Below, in pieces: positions 42,114-51,723 of a stretch of 64,000 nucleotides of DNA. The notes under the pieces were generated by a model. The model made no database searches and was not told the origin of the DNA. It saw only the letters and a list, made by a program, of their open reading frames with translations. The stretch's first letter is position 1, and every line of letters starts with the position of its first letter. The position numbers and the translations under genes were made by a program. This stretch comes from Chitinophagales bacterium (GTDB lineage Bacteria > Bacteroidota > Bacteroidia > Chitinophagales > Chitinophagaceae), in assembly GCA_017303455.1 (NCBI GenBank), contig JAFLBM010000003.1:186001-250000 (forward strand), written 5' to 3'.

Positions 42114-44927
42114 TCATCTCGTTATTACCCTTACTCCGCCACCACCATTATTTAAACCACTCTTGCTTAAGCTATAGGTGAAACTCAGCAGGAAGAACCG
42201 TCGAAGCGTATTCACTTCTTTGTCTTCAATGAAGAGCTGGTTGCTGGTCCGGTTGATACTGATATTCCGGTTCAGCAGGTCGGTGGCAGCGAATTTGATT
42301 TCTCCCCGGTTGTATTTCAGGAACTGCTTGCTGATGCTCGCATTCCAGATCGGGATCTTCGCATTGAAACCGGAAGACAACTGGTTGTTGATGGTATAAT
42401 TGAATTCCGTCGCCAAAAAGAATCCTTTGGGCAACTGCCAGTCGGCTGATACATTGTATTCCTGCGACACATAATTATTGTTTTGCGTGGGCTGTGCCGA
42501 ATATTTTGCATCATTATAATCAAAATTGGCAGCCACTCCTAAATTCAGTTTATCGGTGGGGTTAATATCTAACCGCAATTCGGGTCCCCAGGAAAAGGTT
42601 TTGATCTCGTTGGTTACCGTGTTGAAGAACTGTTTGCCTTTATTATAGCGCAGGCGGTTGCCTATCTCCAGCGAGGCTTTCATAAATTTCAGCGGGAAGC
42701 TGTAATTGATATTCGCATTCAGGTTATACACTCCATCCACGTTCACGGGTTTGGAACGGCGGATACCCGTAGAAAGATCAAGCGTATCATAGCTGACAAT
42801 CTTTTTCTGTGTCAGCATGGCGGTAAAGAACATAAAGAAGTTCTTGTTCTTATAGGGGCTCAGCAGGTTCAGGTTACCGCGGAAAGTATGACTGTATTCC
42901 TGTTTCAGGTCGGGGTTACCTTCCCGTATATACAATGGGTTGCTGTTATCGGGCACAGGTTGCAATTGCGACATATTCGGCTGGTTGGTAGAAGCCGAAT
43001 AGTTCAGCGAGAAATTTTTGAACCGGGTGAAATTGTATTTGAAACTGGCATTCGGCAGCAGGTTGGTAAAATCCTTGCTGATCAGGGAATCTTTCACACC
43101 GCTGATGATCTTTCCTTTCAGTTCGGCCTGCTGCCAGGTAAGGCCCAGGGAGTAATTATATTTCCTGGCCTGTTTGCGCATACGGATACCGGCCGTTGTA
43201 TAACCATAAGTATTCTCAAAATCATTACTCAGGTTTTCATTCAGCTCATCGTATTTACTGTTGTTGTTATTATAATCATAGGTTGTTTTCCGGGACGTAC
43301 TGGTATTCTTATTGTTGCTCACACTGAGTTCCAGCAAGGTTCTTTTCCAGAGTGGTTCGGTGTACACGGCTCTTGCCATATACCCTTTTAAATCACTTTT
43401 GGTTTCACTACGCTGGTCCAGGGTGTCTCTCCTGTTAATGGTGCCTGCATTATAATAGTTGATAATGGAGTTTAAACTTCCTGTACCCTTGCTTTCGTTG
43501 AAACTGTTTTGCAAACTCAGCGACAAGGTTCTTCCCTTACGGGCAAATTTTTTGCGGAAGGTCAGGTCGTTCCTGAAATTATAGCCTTCGCTTTCGGAGT
43601 TGCTGTTACTGAAACCTTTATTGATTGGATTCCCATCCGCATCCGTAGTGCTATAATTCCGCTGTGACCGGTTCCTTGTATTTTGAAAACCAAAACTGGG
43701 ATTAATACGCAGGGAATGAAGTGAATCAATCTGCCAGAGATTATTAAGGTTGAACCGGTGCGAATTGTTCAGGTTATAGGAATTGGCATTCTCATTATAA
43801 AAATTGGTAGCGCCACCGAAATTATTCTGCCGGAAGATCCTGCTTTTGATATTCGGGTTAAACCGGTTGTAGAAATAGTTGCTCTGGAAATCATGCTTGG
43901 TGCCGATGATATTATTATAGTTCACGCCGCCGCCAAACACGGTTTTGATACCTGCATTACCCGCTCCACCTAATCCCAGTGCCGCCGCCTCATCGGCCGA
44001 GACATTGATATTAAGATTACCGCCGCCATTCTGACGCATCTGGCTCAATGCCCCGCTGAAGTTGAGCATATCCATGAAAGAGAATCCTTCTGCATTGGTG
44101 TTATTGCCCAATCCAATCGCCGACAACTGTCTTGCTCCTTTGAAGGAGTTCACATTGAAGCGGCCTTCATAGCGTTCTTTATCACCGGCACCAGCCATCA
44201 CTTTTCCAAACACCCCTTTCTTTTTATCCTTCTTCAGTTTCAGGTTGATCGTTTTTTCGTAATTACCATCTTCAAAACCCGTCAACTGCGCCTGGTCACT
44301 TTGTTTATCGTAGACCTGTACTTTATCTACTGCATCAGCCGGTAAATTTCTTGTGGCGATCTTGGGATCATTTCCAAAGAATTCTTTACCATCCACCAGC
44401 ACCCGGTTCACTTTTTCTCCCTGTGCCTTGATCGTTCCGTCTTTTTCCACTTTCACACCGGGCAGTTTTTTTAATAATTGCTCCACACTGGCATTGGGCT
44501 GTGTTTTAAAAGAACCTGCATTGTATTGTACGGTATCACCCACTAAGGTTACCGGCGGCGCTTCATTACTGATGATGACTTCACCCAGCACTTTGGCCAC
44601 ATCATTCATTGTGATACGACCGAGGTCTTTATTCTTATTGTTATCATCAATAGTAAAAAGGGTATTACTGTTATGATAGTTAACATGGGTGATCATGAGG
44701 CGGTAATCGCCGTTGGGAATTCCTTTCAATTCAAAATGGCCGGCATTATCCGTCAGCGTAAAACTGACCAGCGAAGAATCTTTGCGGTCCAGCAGTGAAA
44801 TGGTGGCAGAACCTACCGGCTGTTTGGCAATGGTATCAAAAGCGATTCCCTTAACGCTTCCGTTCTTTTGGGCCGATACAGAAATCGTTGCCAATACCAG
44901 CACTAACAAAAAGTAAAGCTTCTTCAT
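42114..44927 (-). CDS. Outer-membrane beta-barrel protein with carboxypeptidase-regulatory and plug domains
   Basis: A 937-residue TonB-receptor-like protein. In order: signal peptide (ending SVSAQ), CarboxypepD_reg-like domain (VKGIAFDTIAKQPVGSATIS, about 25-110), a plug-like domain with [20 protein letters not shown] near residues 165-190, and a barrel (OMP_b-brl_3-like) to a basic C-terminus. Its length and architecture match the 960-residue paralogue at 45997. No SusD gene is adjacent, so it probably is not a glycan SusC and may act in other import or export. Confidence 0.88.
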   Translation of the reverse strand: MKKLYFLLVLVLATISVSAQKNGSVKGIAFDTIAKQPVGSATISLLDRKDSSLVSFTLTDNAGHFELKGIPNGDYRLMITHVNYHNSNTLFTIDDNNKNKDLGRITMNDVAKVLGEVIISNEAPPVTLVGDTVQYNAGSFKTQPNASVEQLLKKLPGVKVEKDGTIKAQGEKVNRVLVDGKEFFGNDPKIATRNLPADAVDKVQVYDKQSDQAQLTGFEDGNYEKTINLKLKKDKKKGVFGKVMAGAGDKERYEGRFNVNSFKGARQLSAIGLGNNTNAEGFSFMDMLNFSGALSQMRQNGGGNLNINVSADEAAALGLGGAGNAGIKTVFGGGVNYNNIIGTKHDFQSNYFYNRFNPNIKSRIFRQNNFGGATNFYNENANSYNLNNSHRFNLNNLWQIDSLHSLRINPSFGFQNTRNRSQRNYSTTDADGNPINKGFSNSNSESEGYNFRNDLTFRKKFARKGRTLSLSLQNSFNESKGTGSLNSIINYYNAGTINRRDTLDQRSETKSDLKGYMARAVYTEPLWKRTLLELSVSNNKNTSTSRKTTYDYNNNNSKYDELNENLSNDFENTYGYTTAGIRMRKQARKYNYSLGLTWQQAELKGKIISGVKDSLISKDFTNLLPNASFKYNFTRFKNFSLNYSASTNQPNMSQLQPVPDNSNPLYIREGNPDLKQEYSHTFRGNLNLLSPYKNKNFFMFFTAMLTQKKIVSYDTLDLSTGIRRSKPVNVDGVYNLNANINYSFPLKFMKASLEIGNRLRYNKGKQFFNTVTNEIKTFSWGPELRLDINPTDKLNLGVAANFDYNDAKYSAQPTQNNNYVSQEYNVSADWQLPKGFFLATEFNYTINNQLSSGFNAKIPIWNASISKQFLKYNRGEIKFAATDLLNRNISINRTSNQLFIEDKEVNTLRRFFLLSFTYSLSKSGLNNGGGGVRVITR

Positions 44928-45035
44928 AACTGTTTTGATTTACAGCTACGAAAATATTCTTAGCCCCCCGGTAAGGCGGTTAATTTGGATTGCTTTAATG
45001 TTAATGAAGGTTAATGTTTGAGTCCGGAGCCGGGA

Positions 45036-45063
45036 GTCATTAGTCGTAAGCCAGGCTAATGAC
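45036..45063. repeat. Intergenic inverted repeat
   Basis: GTCATTAG and CTAATGAC flank a 12-base loop between the barrel gene and the 45070 gene. It could be a terminator for the gene at 45070-45666, but the T-run is weak. Confidence 0.4.
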
Positions 45064-45069
45064 TACAGA

Positions 45070-45666
45070 CTAACGACTTTCATCTCTCGGTCCCCTTTCA
45101 TCATCTTCCCGTTCCTTATCATAGACCAGCACTTTCACTTTCCATTCCATCGGTTCGTAGACCATTTGCAGTTCCACTTTGAGTTTCTTCAATTTATTGC
45201 CGCCGTTATCAACGGAGAAAACAACCGTGGTAAATTTCTTTTCTTCCACCGGCTCCTCGTAGTTGCCTTTTAACTGGAAGTAAACTCCTTCTTCCATCCG
45301 TACAGAAAGATTGTTGAGTTCTTTGTACAGCGATTTGAATTTCTTTTTTGCCTCTTCAAAGTCTTCAGTTGTCAGCAACCTGGCCTGCCAGCTCATAATA
45401 TCATATTGATTGGCTGCACTGTATTTGGTGATGGATGCTTCTTCTGCACCCTTCATTTTAAAGTTGCAGGCATAGACAGTTGATTGCGGATTCTGAACAA
45501 TCACTTCTCCCATCAGGTTATGAAATTGCCGGGGATAATCCTGTATCACCTTCTTAATATCAGGTGCAATACCATTTACAGCCGCCAGTTTTAATTGGGA
45601 TCGGGCAGCACTGCCCAGGCACAGGGAGATAGTAATAATCACAAGTACTTTTACGGATTTTTTCAT
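45070..45666 (-). CDS. Secreted protein of unknown function
   Basis: A 198-residue protein with a signal peptide (ending AARSQ), then a mixed alpha/beta body (LMGEVIVQNPQSTVYACNF, LLTTEDFEEAKKKFKSLYKE) and a charged C-terminus (DKEREDDERGPRDESR). Not recognised. It sits between the two large paralogous outer-membrane genes on the same strand. Confidence 0.65.
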   Translation of the reverse strand: MKKSVKVLVIITISLCLGSAARSQLKLAAVNGIAPDIKKVIQDYPRQFHNLMGEVIVQNPQSTVYACNFKMKGAEEASITKYSAANQYDIMSWQARLLTTEDFEEAKKKFKSLYKELNNLSVRMEEGVYFQLKGNYEEPVEEKKFTTVVFSVDNGGNKLKKLKVELQMVYEPMEWKVKVLVYDKEREDDERGPRDESR

Positions 45667-45775
45667 CTGTATGGATTTAACGGGTTAGTAACAAAGCCCA
45701 ATATTATAAAATCTTATTTTTAATTTGTACTTTATACATTCATTTTTTCGTTAACCCTTTCTAAAACCAATCAAT

Positions 45776-45934
45776 ATGAAAAACAGGAATATCGTTCATG
45801 CCCGTGAAGAAGCAAAGATCTACCACCAGTATTACAAGCCTTCTTTCAATTTTCTCCGTTTAATGAAGTCTGTATTGTGTGTATTTATCTCCGGCACCTC
45901 TCCGGCGGCAGGTACTTATGCAAGAAGAAAATAA
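45776..45934 (+). CDS. Small orphan basic protein (52 residues)
   Basis: A 52-codon frame, MKNRNIVHAREEAKIYHQYY and onward, ending TYARRK. It lies in an otherwise empty stretch on the plus strand, divergent from the 45070 gene and followed by a bidirectional terminator. Aromatic and basic composition; no family recognised. Called on frame, start context and terminator only. Confidence 0.45.
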   Translation: MKNRNIVHAREEAKIYHQYYKPSFNFLRLMKSVLCVFISGTSPAAGTYARRK

Positions 45935-45965
45935 GATCGTCTCTTACTAACCCCCATTATATTAA

Positions 45966-45991
45966 AAACCCTGACCGATTGGCCAGGGTTT
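45966..45991. terminator. Bidirectional terminator
   Basis: AAACCCTG pairs with CAGGGTTT with A-rich and T-rich flanks. It serves the 52-residue protein gene and the convergent outer-membrane gene. Confidence 0.7.
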
Positions 45992-45996
45992 CTTAA

Positions 45997-48879
45997 TTAG
46001 TTGATGCGGATATTCCGCATGTTCCGCTGCATACCCGGTGGCATAGGCGGCATACCCTGCTGCATTCCTTTACCTCCCATCTTGTTCAGGTTGAATAAGA
46101 GGCTGACCATAAAATAGCGGCGCAGCACCATACTTCTCGTATCCTGGATATAGTTGTCGCCGGTAGAACGGGTGATGCTCTGGTTCTGGTTCAGGATATC
46201 ATTGATGGAGAATTTGATCTCGGCATTCTTCTTTTTAAATACCTGCTTGCTCATACTCGCATTCCACAGAGGAATATTTTGATTGAACCCTTCTGCACGA
46301 CCCGTATTGATCAGGTAATCAAAATCGGTGGAGAAAATAAAATTACCCTTAAAGGTATAAGAGAAATCACCTGAATACGTTTGTGTGAAATAGTTTTCAT
46401 TCAGTGATGTGTTGACAGAATATTTTACATCGGTATAGGCAATGTTCAGTTTTACTCCAAAATCAATTTTCTCTTTATTGATATTGATACCCGCACCCTG
46501 GTTCACCGAAATAGTTTTACCAATGTTTCGCTGTTTATACAGTAAACTTATATCCCGGGTATAGGAAATATTATTAGTGAAATTGATACTGGAACCTTTC
46601 AGTTTGGGGTTCTTGAAAGGTAGTCCTAATGTGATAAATGAAAACCCGCGGTAATACCCGTTTACATTATCAGGCACTGTCAGCTGCACACCACGTCCCA
46701 GTGTATCAATGCTGTTTACGATCTTATTGCTGGTGGCACTGAAATTGATACTGGCGGCAATAAATTTAAACGTAAGAATATTAAAACTGTTATAGTTAAT
46801 ATTGAAATTATGGTTGAATTCCTGTTTTAGTTCCGGGTTACCGGATCTCACGTTCAGCGGATCAGAGTTATCAATTACATTCTGCAACTGGGAAACAGAA
46901 GGCTGGTTGGTTCTTCCGTTATAAGCAATACGGAAATTTTTTCCGCGGTTAGGCGTGTAATTAAAATTCGCTGTGGGGAAGAAGTTGGTAAAACTCTGGC
47001 TGGTTAAGGAATCCTTTCCGGTCATAGCCAAATAGCTGTCGCTTTCCAGGGTGGCCCGCTGCACACCCACTCCAAACTGGTAATTATATTTCTTTTCCTG
47101 CACCCGGAAGTTCATACCTACCCGGTGAGCCACAAATGTGTTTTCAAAATCGTTGGTCAGTTGCAGGTTAGGGTTGTCATATTTATCGGTCGCAGAATTA
47201 TAGTTATATGTCTTTCTGTCGGAAGTACTGAGATTATGTGTATAAGCATAATTGATTTCTAATAATTTGTTCAGCCCGAAAGGTTCGGTGTAGGAGGTAC
47301 TGAATACATTATTATTCGTACTTGTCTTTTGCTGGTTCTGCTGATTCTGCTGAATGGTTCTGTAGGGAGTCCCATCCGGCTGGTAGAAAATATTCCTCGA
47401 CAAAGTGAAGCCATCACTTTCACTGTTGCCGATGGTTCCGTTCCAGCCGAGGGTTAAAGTGCGGCCGGTTTTACCAAACTTATGACGGAATAAAAGATTA
47501 TTTCCCCAGTTCAATCCATCCCGTTCATTACTGTTATTCGTTCTGCCGGTAATAGAAAGATAAGCATCAGAAGGAATTGTTGAATTGGTAAATGAAGTAT
47601 CCTGGCTGTAATTTTCGGAATGTTGTAAAGTAAGAGTTGGTGTATAAAGAATTGAATTCATCGAATCAATCTGGTATTCAAACCGCAGGTTGAAACGATG
47701 GTTGGTATTTTTATTATTCGAAGAAGATTCTTTGGTAAGCGCCACCACAGAATCCACAAAAGTAGTACGGCGGAAAATACTTTGTTCCTGGTCAGTATTA
47801 CTATTGGATAAAAAATAGCTGCCGGTTACTTTGATCCTGCTGCCCCACTGGTCGGTATAATTAAGACCTGTTGACAAGGAACGGATCAGGCCGGTGCTGC
47901 CGCCGCCAAAACCACCAAAGCCGCCGCCGCCACGGGAAGAGATCATTTGCATTCCACCGCCTCCGCCCATGCCGCCGCCACCACCAAAACCACTGAAGCC
48001 GCCCATCGAACTGATGATATCAGAAAAAGAGAATCCCTGCTTATTGATATTATTGGCATTGAATAAAACAGAGAAGCGTTGATTGCCTTTGAATTTATTG
48101 AAACTAAGATTGGTCTCGTATCGCCCATTATCACCATAAGAAGCCAGGGCCCGGGCGAAATAACCTTTGTTACGATCCTTTTTTAGTTTAATGTTTAATG
48201 TCTTGCTGCGGCTGCCATCATCTATCTTGGTAAACTTGGCCTGGTCACTCATATCATCAAAGACCTGTACACTTTCGATCATATCAGCGGTTAAGTTCTT
48301 CGTGGCCAGCTTGGGATCGGTACCAAAAAATTCTTTCCCATCCACATACACTTTTTGTATCTGCTCCCCCTGTGCTTTCACATTTCCTTCCTTATCCACT
48401 TCCACACCGGGCAGTTTTTTCAGCAGATCTTCAGCCGTTGCATTGGGTTTTGTTTTAAAGGCGTCGGCATTAAATTGTACAGTGTCCCCCTTCACCGTAA
48501 TTGGCACCGTGTTGGTAACCACCACTTCGCCGAGTGATTTAAAATCCTTGGCCACGGCTATATCACCGAAGTCGGCTGTCTTTTTATCGGCTGTAACGGT
48601 CGCCAGTTTCTTAAATGGCTGGTAGGCCTGGTGCGAGAAGACTAATTGGTACTCCCCGTCCGCCAGTCCTTTGATCTCAAAAACACCCTGCTTATTACTC
48701 AGGGTAAAAGTGACCAGCGAGGAATCTTTGGTATTAATAACGGAGATAGTGGCCTCCACAATGGGCTGTTTAGCAGCGGTATCTGTCAGTTTACCTTTAA
48801 TGATACCATCCGATTTTTGTGCTTGTGCAATGGTGAACAAGGATAAGGTCAGAACGACCAGCGTCAGTATTTTCTTCAT
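45997..48879 (-). CDS. Outer-membrane beta-barrel protein with carboxypeptidase-regulatory domain, paralogue 2
   Basis: A 960-residue relative of the 42114-44927 product: signal peptide (ending IAQAQ), CarboxypepD_reg-like domain ([20 protein letters not shown]), plug with [20 protein letters not shown], then barrel. It differs by a long Gly-rich loop near residues 295-330 ([13 protein letters not shown] and similar) and a Met/Pro-rich tail ([19 protein letters not shown]). The Gly-rich DNA gives a Pro-rich shadow frame on the other strand. Substrate unknown. Confidence 0.88.
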   Translation of the reverse strand: MKKILTLVVLTLSLFTIAQAQKSDGIIKGKLTDTAAKQPIVEATISVINTKDSSLVTFTLSNKQGVFEIKGLADGEYQLVFSHQAYQPFKKLATVTADKKTADFGDIAVAKDFKSLGEVVVTNTVPITVKGDTVQFNADAFKTKPNATAEDLLKKLPGVEVDKEGNVKAQGEQIQKVYVDGKEFFGTDPKLATKNLTADMIESVQVFDDMSDQAKFTKIDDGSRSKTLNIKLKKDRNKGYFARALASYGDNGRYETNLSFNKFKGNQRFSVLFNANNINKQGFSFSDIISSMGGFSGFGGGGGMGGGGGMQMISSRGGGGFGGFGGGSTGLIRSLSTGLNYTDQWGSRIKVTGSYFLSNSNTDQEQSIFRRTTFVDSVVALTKESSSNNKNTNHRFNLRFEYQIDSMNSILYTPTLTLQHSENYSQDTSFTNSTIPSDAYLSITGRTNNSNERDGLNWGNNLLFRHKFGKTGRTLTLGWNGTIGNSESDGFTLSRNIFYQPDGTPYRTIQQNQQNQQKTSTNNNVFSTSYTEPFGLNKLLEINYAYTHNLSTSDRKTYNYNSATDKYDNPNLQLTNDFENTFVAHRVGMNFRVQEKKYNYQFGVGVQRATLESDSYLAMTGKDSLTSQSFTNFFPTANFNYTPNRGKNFRIAYNGRTNQPSVSQLQNVIDNSDPLNVRSGNPELKQEFNHNFNINYNSFNILTFKFIAASINFSATSNKIVNSIDTLGRGVQLTVPDNVNGYYRGFSFITLGLPFKNPKLKGSSINFTNNISYTRDISLLYKQRNIGKTISVNQGAGININKEKIDFGVKLNIAYTDVKYSVNTSLNENYFTQTYSGDFSYTFKGNFIFSTDFDYLINTGRAEGFNQNIPLWNASMSKQVFKKKNAEIKFSINDILNQNQSITRSTGDNYIQDTRSMVLRRYFMVSLLFNLNKMGGKGMQQGMPPMPPGMQRNMRNIRIN

Positions 48880-49000
48880 AAACGGTTACAATGTGTACGA
48901 AGTTAGACGTAAGAGTCTCAATTAACCTTCGCCGGGCGGGTAATAATGCCGAAAAATGGATGAACGGGCCGGGAGAGCCGATGAACTGCAAAAAATTACC

Positions 49001-49711
49001 TTACCGCTTTCCGACAGGAATTTCCTTTGCATTTTTTTCCCAGGCAGCAAAAACACGAAGCTCTTCAGCTGTAAGAGAGTTTGAAATATAATCAACTTCT
49101 TTTGATGCAACCGGTGCTGTTATTCCAATTTTATACGCATAATACTTTGCCATCCTGCAATTCAGGCTTCTGCTATAAGCTTTTTCTAAAGAAAACATAT
49201 TTCCTTTACCATCACATCTGAAATATCCAATAATGAAATCTTTTTGAAGGTTATGCCAGGTATAGCTGAACCGGGCTCGTTTATAATTTACGTTTCCAAT
49301 CATAGTATCAGAGAGGCTTTCCGGAATACCGTGAATAATGGGTGCTTTTTCAGAGTAAAAACTCCAGCCGATATCTGTCATTAATGAGTCCGGTAATATT
49401 GCTTTGTTAATTAATGCTGCTGTATCAGAAAAGGTTTTATAGTCATACAGCATTTTATTTTTTAAATCAATAAACCGGTATGAAATTATAGGATAGGTCA
49501 CGGTTGTTTTGTTTTTTTCATCCGTAACAGTATTAACACCAGTATTTTCTTCAATAACAATACTGTCTTTATACCATATCCTAAGGTAATGTGTAAAAGT
49601 TATCTGGCCATTTTTATCATAAAAATGGGTTGTTACCAGTAGCTTACCTTGGGAATATAAACAATCACCGAAGTTGCAAAAAAATACAAGGAATACCAGA
49701 AACTTAATCAT
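49001..49711 (-). CDS. Secreted protein of unknown function
   Basis: A 236-residue protein with a signal peptide (ending DCLYSQG) and a beta-rich body (YLRIWYKDSIVIEENTG, VTYPIISYRFIDLKNKMLYD) reminiscent of GLPGLI or DUF4412-type secreted proteins of Bacteroidota. The C-terminal part ends in a charged helix (TAEELRVFAAWEKNAKEIPV). No enzymatic motif. It begins a run of four small secreted genes on the minus strand up to 51648. Confidence 0.6.
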   Translation of the reverse strand: MIKFLVFLVFFCNFGDCLYSQGKLLVTTHFYDKNGQITFTHYLRIWYKDSIVIEENTGVNTVTDEKNKTTVTYPIISYRFIDLKNKMLYDYKTFSDTAALINKAILPDSLMTDIGWSFYSEKAPIIHGIPESLSDTMIGNVNYKRARFSYTWHNLQKDFIIGYFRCDGKGNMFSLEKAYSRSLNCRMAKYYAYKIGITAPVASKEVDYISNSLTAEELRVFAAWEKNAKEIPVGKR

Positions 49712-49732
49712 ACTACTGCTTTATATATTGGT

Positions 49733-50272
49733 TCAATTAAGAATACCGGAAGACAGTATCGCATCAATAAATCCTTTCCATATCGTATATATTTTATCAG
49801 GCTCATGACTTGGGGGATAAAATATATGTTGCCTTATTCTCAAAGAAGTATCGCCTGGTGGCATTAAAACAACATTCCACATCACACTGTCTATATAGGC
49901 CCCGTTATTTTTTTCGTTTGCAAATACTCTAATTCCCAGCCTGGAGCACACGGGTTTTTTCATTGATTGTTCTACCAGGTCAGTAATTTCGTTGTCGGAA
50001 GATGGCCTTCCGTTTTGTATTTTATTCATAATGGAAGCATTCGAATTACTCATTATCATCTCCATGGCTTCTTTCATTCCGATAATAGTAAATTGTTTTG
50101 ACTGTAAATACAGCTTCGTAAAATCTTGTATGCTGTCAGGTACCGATTTAGAATATTCAATCCAAACAGGAAGACTGGGTTTCCCGGGAATAGGATTAAG
50201 ATTACTCCTGGCAGCCTCTTTAGGAGACGTGCATCCTAAAAAAAATAATATGGTTACGATTCTAAATATCAT
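49733..50272 (-). CDS. Small lipoprotein of unknown function
   Basis: A 179-residue lipoprotein (FFLGCTS, Cys14). Body: VPDSIQDFTKLYLQSKQFTI, a helical middle (GMKEAMEMIMSNSNASIMNK) and a closing segment PDKIYTIWKGFIDAILSSG. Not recognised. It lies 21 bases upstream of the 49001 gene in transcription order and is probably co-transcribed. Confidence 0.6.
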   Translation of the reverse strand: MIFRIVTILFFLGCTSPKEAARSNLNPIPGKPSLPVWIEYSKSVPDSIQDFTKLYLQSKQFTIIGMKEAMEMIMSNSNASIMNKIQNGRPSSDNEITDLVEQSMKKPVCSRLGIRVFANEKNNGAYIDSVMWNVVLMPPGDTSLRIRQHIFYPPSHEPDKIYTIWKGFIDAILSSGILN

Positions 50273-50361
50273 ATGCCCTAATAAATAGATTTTGCTAAGG
50301 AAGGAATACCCGATTCCAAAATTAGCAACGGCAAGCTGGTAAACTACAGTTTACAAAAGCT

Positions 50362-50886
50362 TTAGTCGAAATACTTATTGGCAACACAGGTATCAATTGT
50401 TGCCCTGATACAGTCAATCATCAATGTGCCTTTTGGATGAATAATCGCTCTTGTATGGCTGGTATTATCTTTTTGATTATAAGGAAACGAAGAAATAGCT
50501 AAACGGGTAGAATCAGGTAAGCCGGGTTCGGTAATGTAAAAAGTAAGCTCCGCTTTCCGGACAATTTCTGGTATGGATAATAGCTGATCCTTTGCCTTTT
50601 TTTGCTTTTCTTCGAGGTCTCCGGGCTTAAACATGCTTTCAATAATTTCCTTCAGCTTTCTGTCATACTCGCTTTTTACTGCCTCCTCCGTAATAAGGGT
50701 TATACTTTTTTCTTTACAATAATTTTTAACCGCCTTCTGATCTTCTTTGTTCAATAGAAATGCTTTCTCTTGTCCATCCATTTTAAAGATAAACTGAACC
50801 CTGGGTTTAAAAAATCCAGGAGTATTAACATCTTTATGGTTCACTAAATAAGGAATGAATAGCAGGATCCATAAAACTGGTTTCAT
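50362..50886 (-). CDS. Secreted protein of unknown function
   Basis: A 174-residue protein with a hydrophobic N-terminus (MKPVLWILLFIPYLV), a Lys/Glu-rich helical middle (KLKEIIESMFKPGDLEEKQK) and the pattern IIHPKGTLMIDCIRATIDTC near the end. Not recognised. Part of the run of small exported genes on this strand. Confidence 0.55.
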   Translation of the reverse strand: MKPVLWILLFIPYLVNHKDVNTPGFFKPRVQFIFKMDGQEKAFLLNKEDQKAVKNYCKEKSITLITEEAVKSEYDRKLKEIIESMFKPGDLEEKQKKAKDQLLSIPEIVRKAELTFYITEPGLPDSTRLAISSFPYNQKDNTSHTRAIIHPKGTLMIDCIRATIDTCVANKYFD

Positions 50887-50955
50887 AATCTTCGGTTTAA
50901 TTCAGTATCCAATAACTCAAGCTATAGTTACAATAGAAATCGGGATATTAAGTTT

Positions 50956-51648
50956 TCATTTGCGCTGACCGTTCTCACTCCAGTAGTCCACCGTAATTTC
51001 TGTAGCTATTACATGAAATTTATTATTTCCTGTTCCCTCCGCTTCCAAAATTGCATAGGGGAACGATACCAGGCCTGTAACCGGAATGATAGTAGGGAGA
51101 AGCTTATCAGTGGCCCAAACAATAATATCTTCTCCACTTCCTTTTGCAGTAATGTACTGAATACAATCAAACCCCTGGATAACTTTATGTAACCCTGTAC
51201 TGATGAAATAAATTTTCTTTTCCGGAATCCTTCTGCTTACTCCGTCTTTTTTACTGGTCCACTTATCCCCCGAGAACAAAATCGTATCGGGTATCGTCAA
51301 AGTCAAATTGACTCCCGTTCTTTTCTCCGGGGAAGATGAATTCTTATAGATCATCATTGACCTTCCCGGTTCTGCGATCAGGCGGAAATTAATTTCAAAG
51401 CTAAGTCCCCCTTGAAAAAAAGTACTTATGGGGATAGAATCAATGGATGTATTCTTTGTCCCGTTTTCAGATTCGATACTCACTTTAACTGCTGTTTTCC
51501 CGGATTTCGGGGAATCTTCACCCCCTGCACCATTCATATCAAATGACTGCATGGATTTAAAATTAATATACACAACCCTTGGTGATTGCTGGCAAAATGA
51601 AAAGAGGGGATATAAGCATATACCGAGTATAAGAAACAAATATTTCAT
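50956..51648 (-). CDS. GLPGLI-like secreted protein
   Basis: A 230-residue protein with a signal peptide (ending FSFCQ). The C-terminal part (GLHKVIQGFDCIQYITAKGS, then IIVWATDKLLPTIIPVTGLV) follows the pattern of GLPGLI-type proteins: a conserved Gly-x-x-Cys, an aromatic-Ala-Thr segment and a closing LPG-like motif. The function of such proteins is unknown. It is the most upstream of the four exported genes. Confidence 0.6.
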   Translation of the reverse strand: MKYLFLILGICLYPLFSFCQQSPRVVYINFKSMQSFDMNGAGGEDSPKSGKTAVKVSIESENGTKNTSIDSIPISTFFQGGLSFEINFRLIAEPGRSMMIYKNSSSPEKRTGVNLTLTIPDTILFSGDKWTSKKDGVSRRIPEKKIYFISTGLHKVIQGFDCIQYITAKGSGEDIIVWATDKLLPTIIPVTGLVSFPYAILEAEGTGNNKFHVIATEITVDYWSENGQRK

Positions 51649-51723
51649 TTCATATAGTTACATCAAATGACCCTATTAAAAAATACCACTAAGTGGTATA
51701 ATAAATAAAATAAGGGTAACTGC

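Noticed and set aside
42888..43391. 167-residue plus-strand frame
   Set aside because: Antisense to the 937-residue outer-membrane protein with no independent motif or start signal.
45036..45063. Inverted repeat as regulatory RNA
   Set aside because: A simple short hairpin with no conserved structure visible; listed only as a repeat.
47894..48082. Pro-rich plus-strand frame
   Set aside because: It is the antisense of the Gly-rich loop of the outer-membrane protein; codon pattern belongs to the minus-strand gene.
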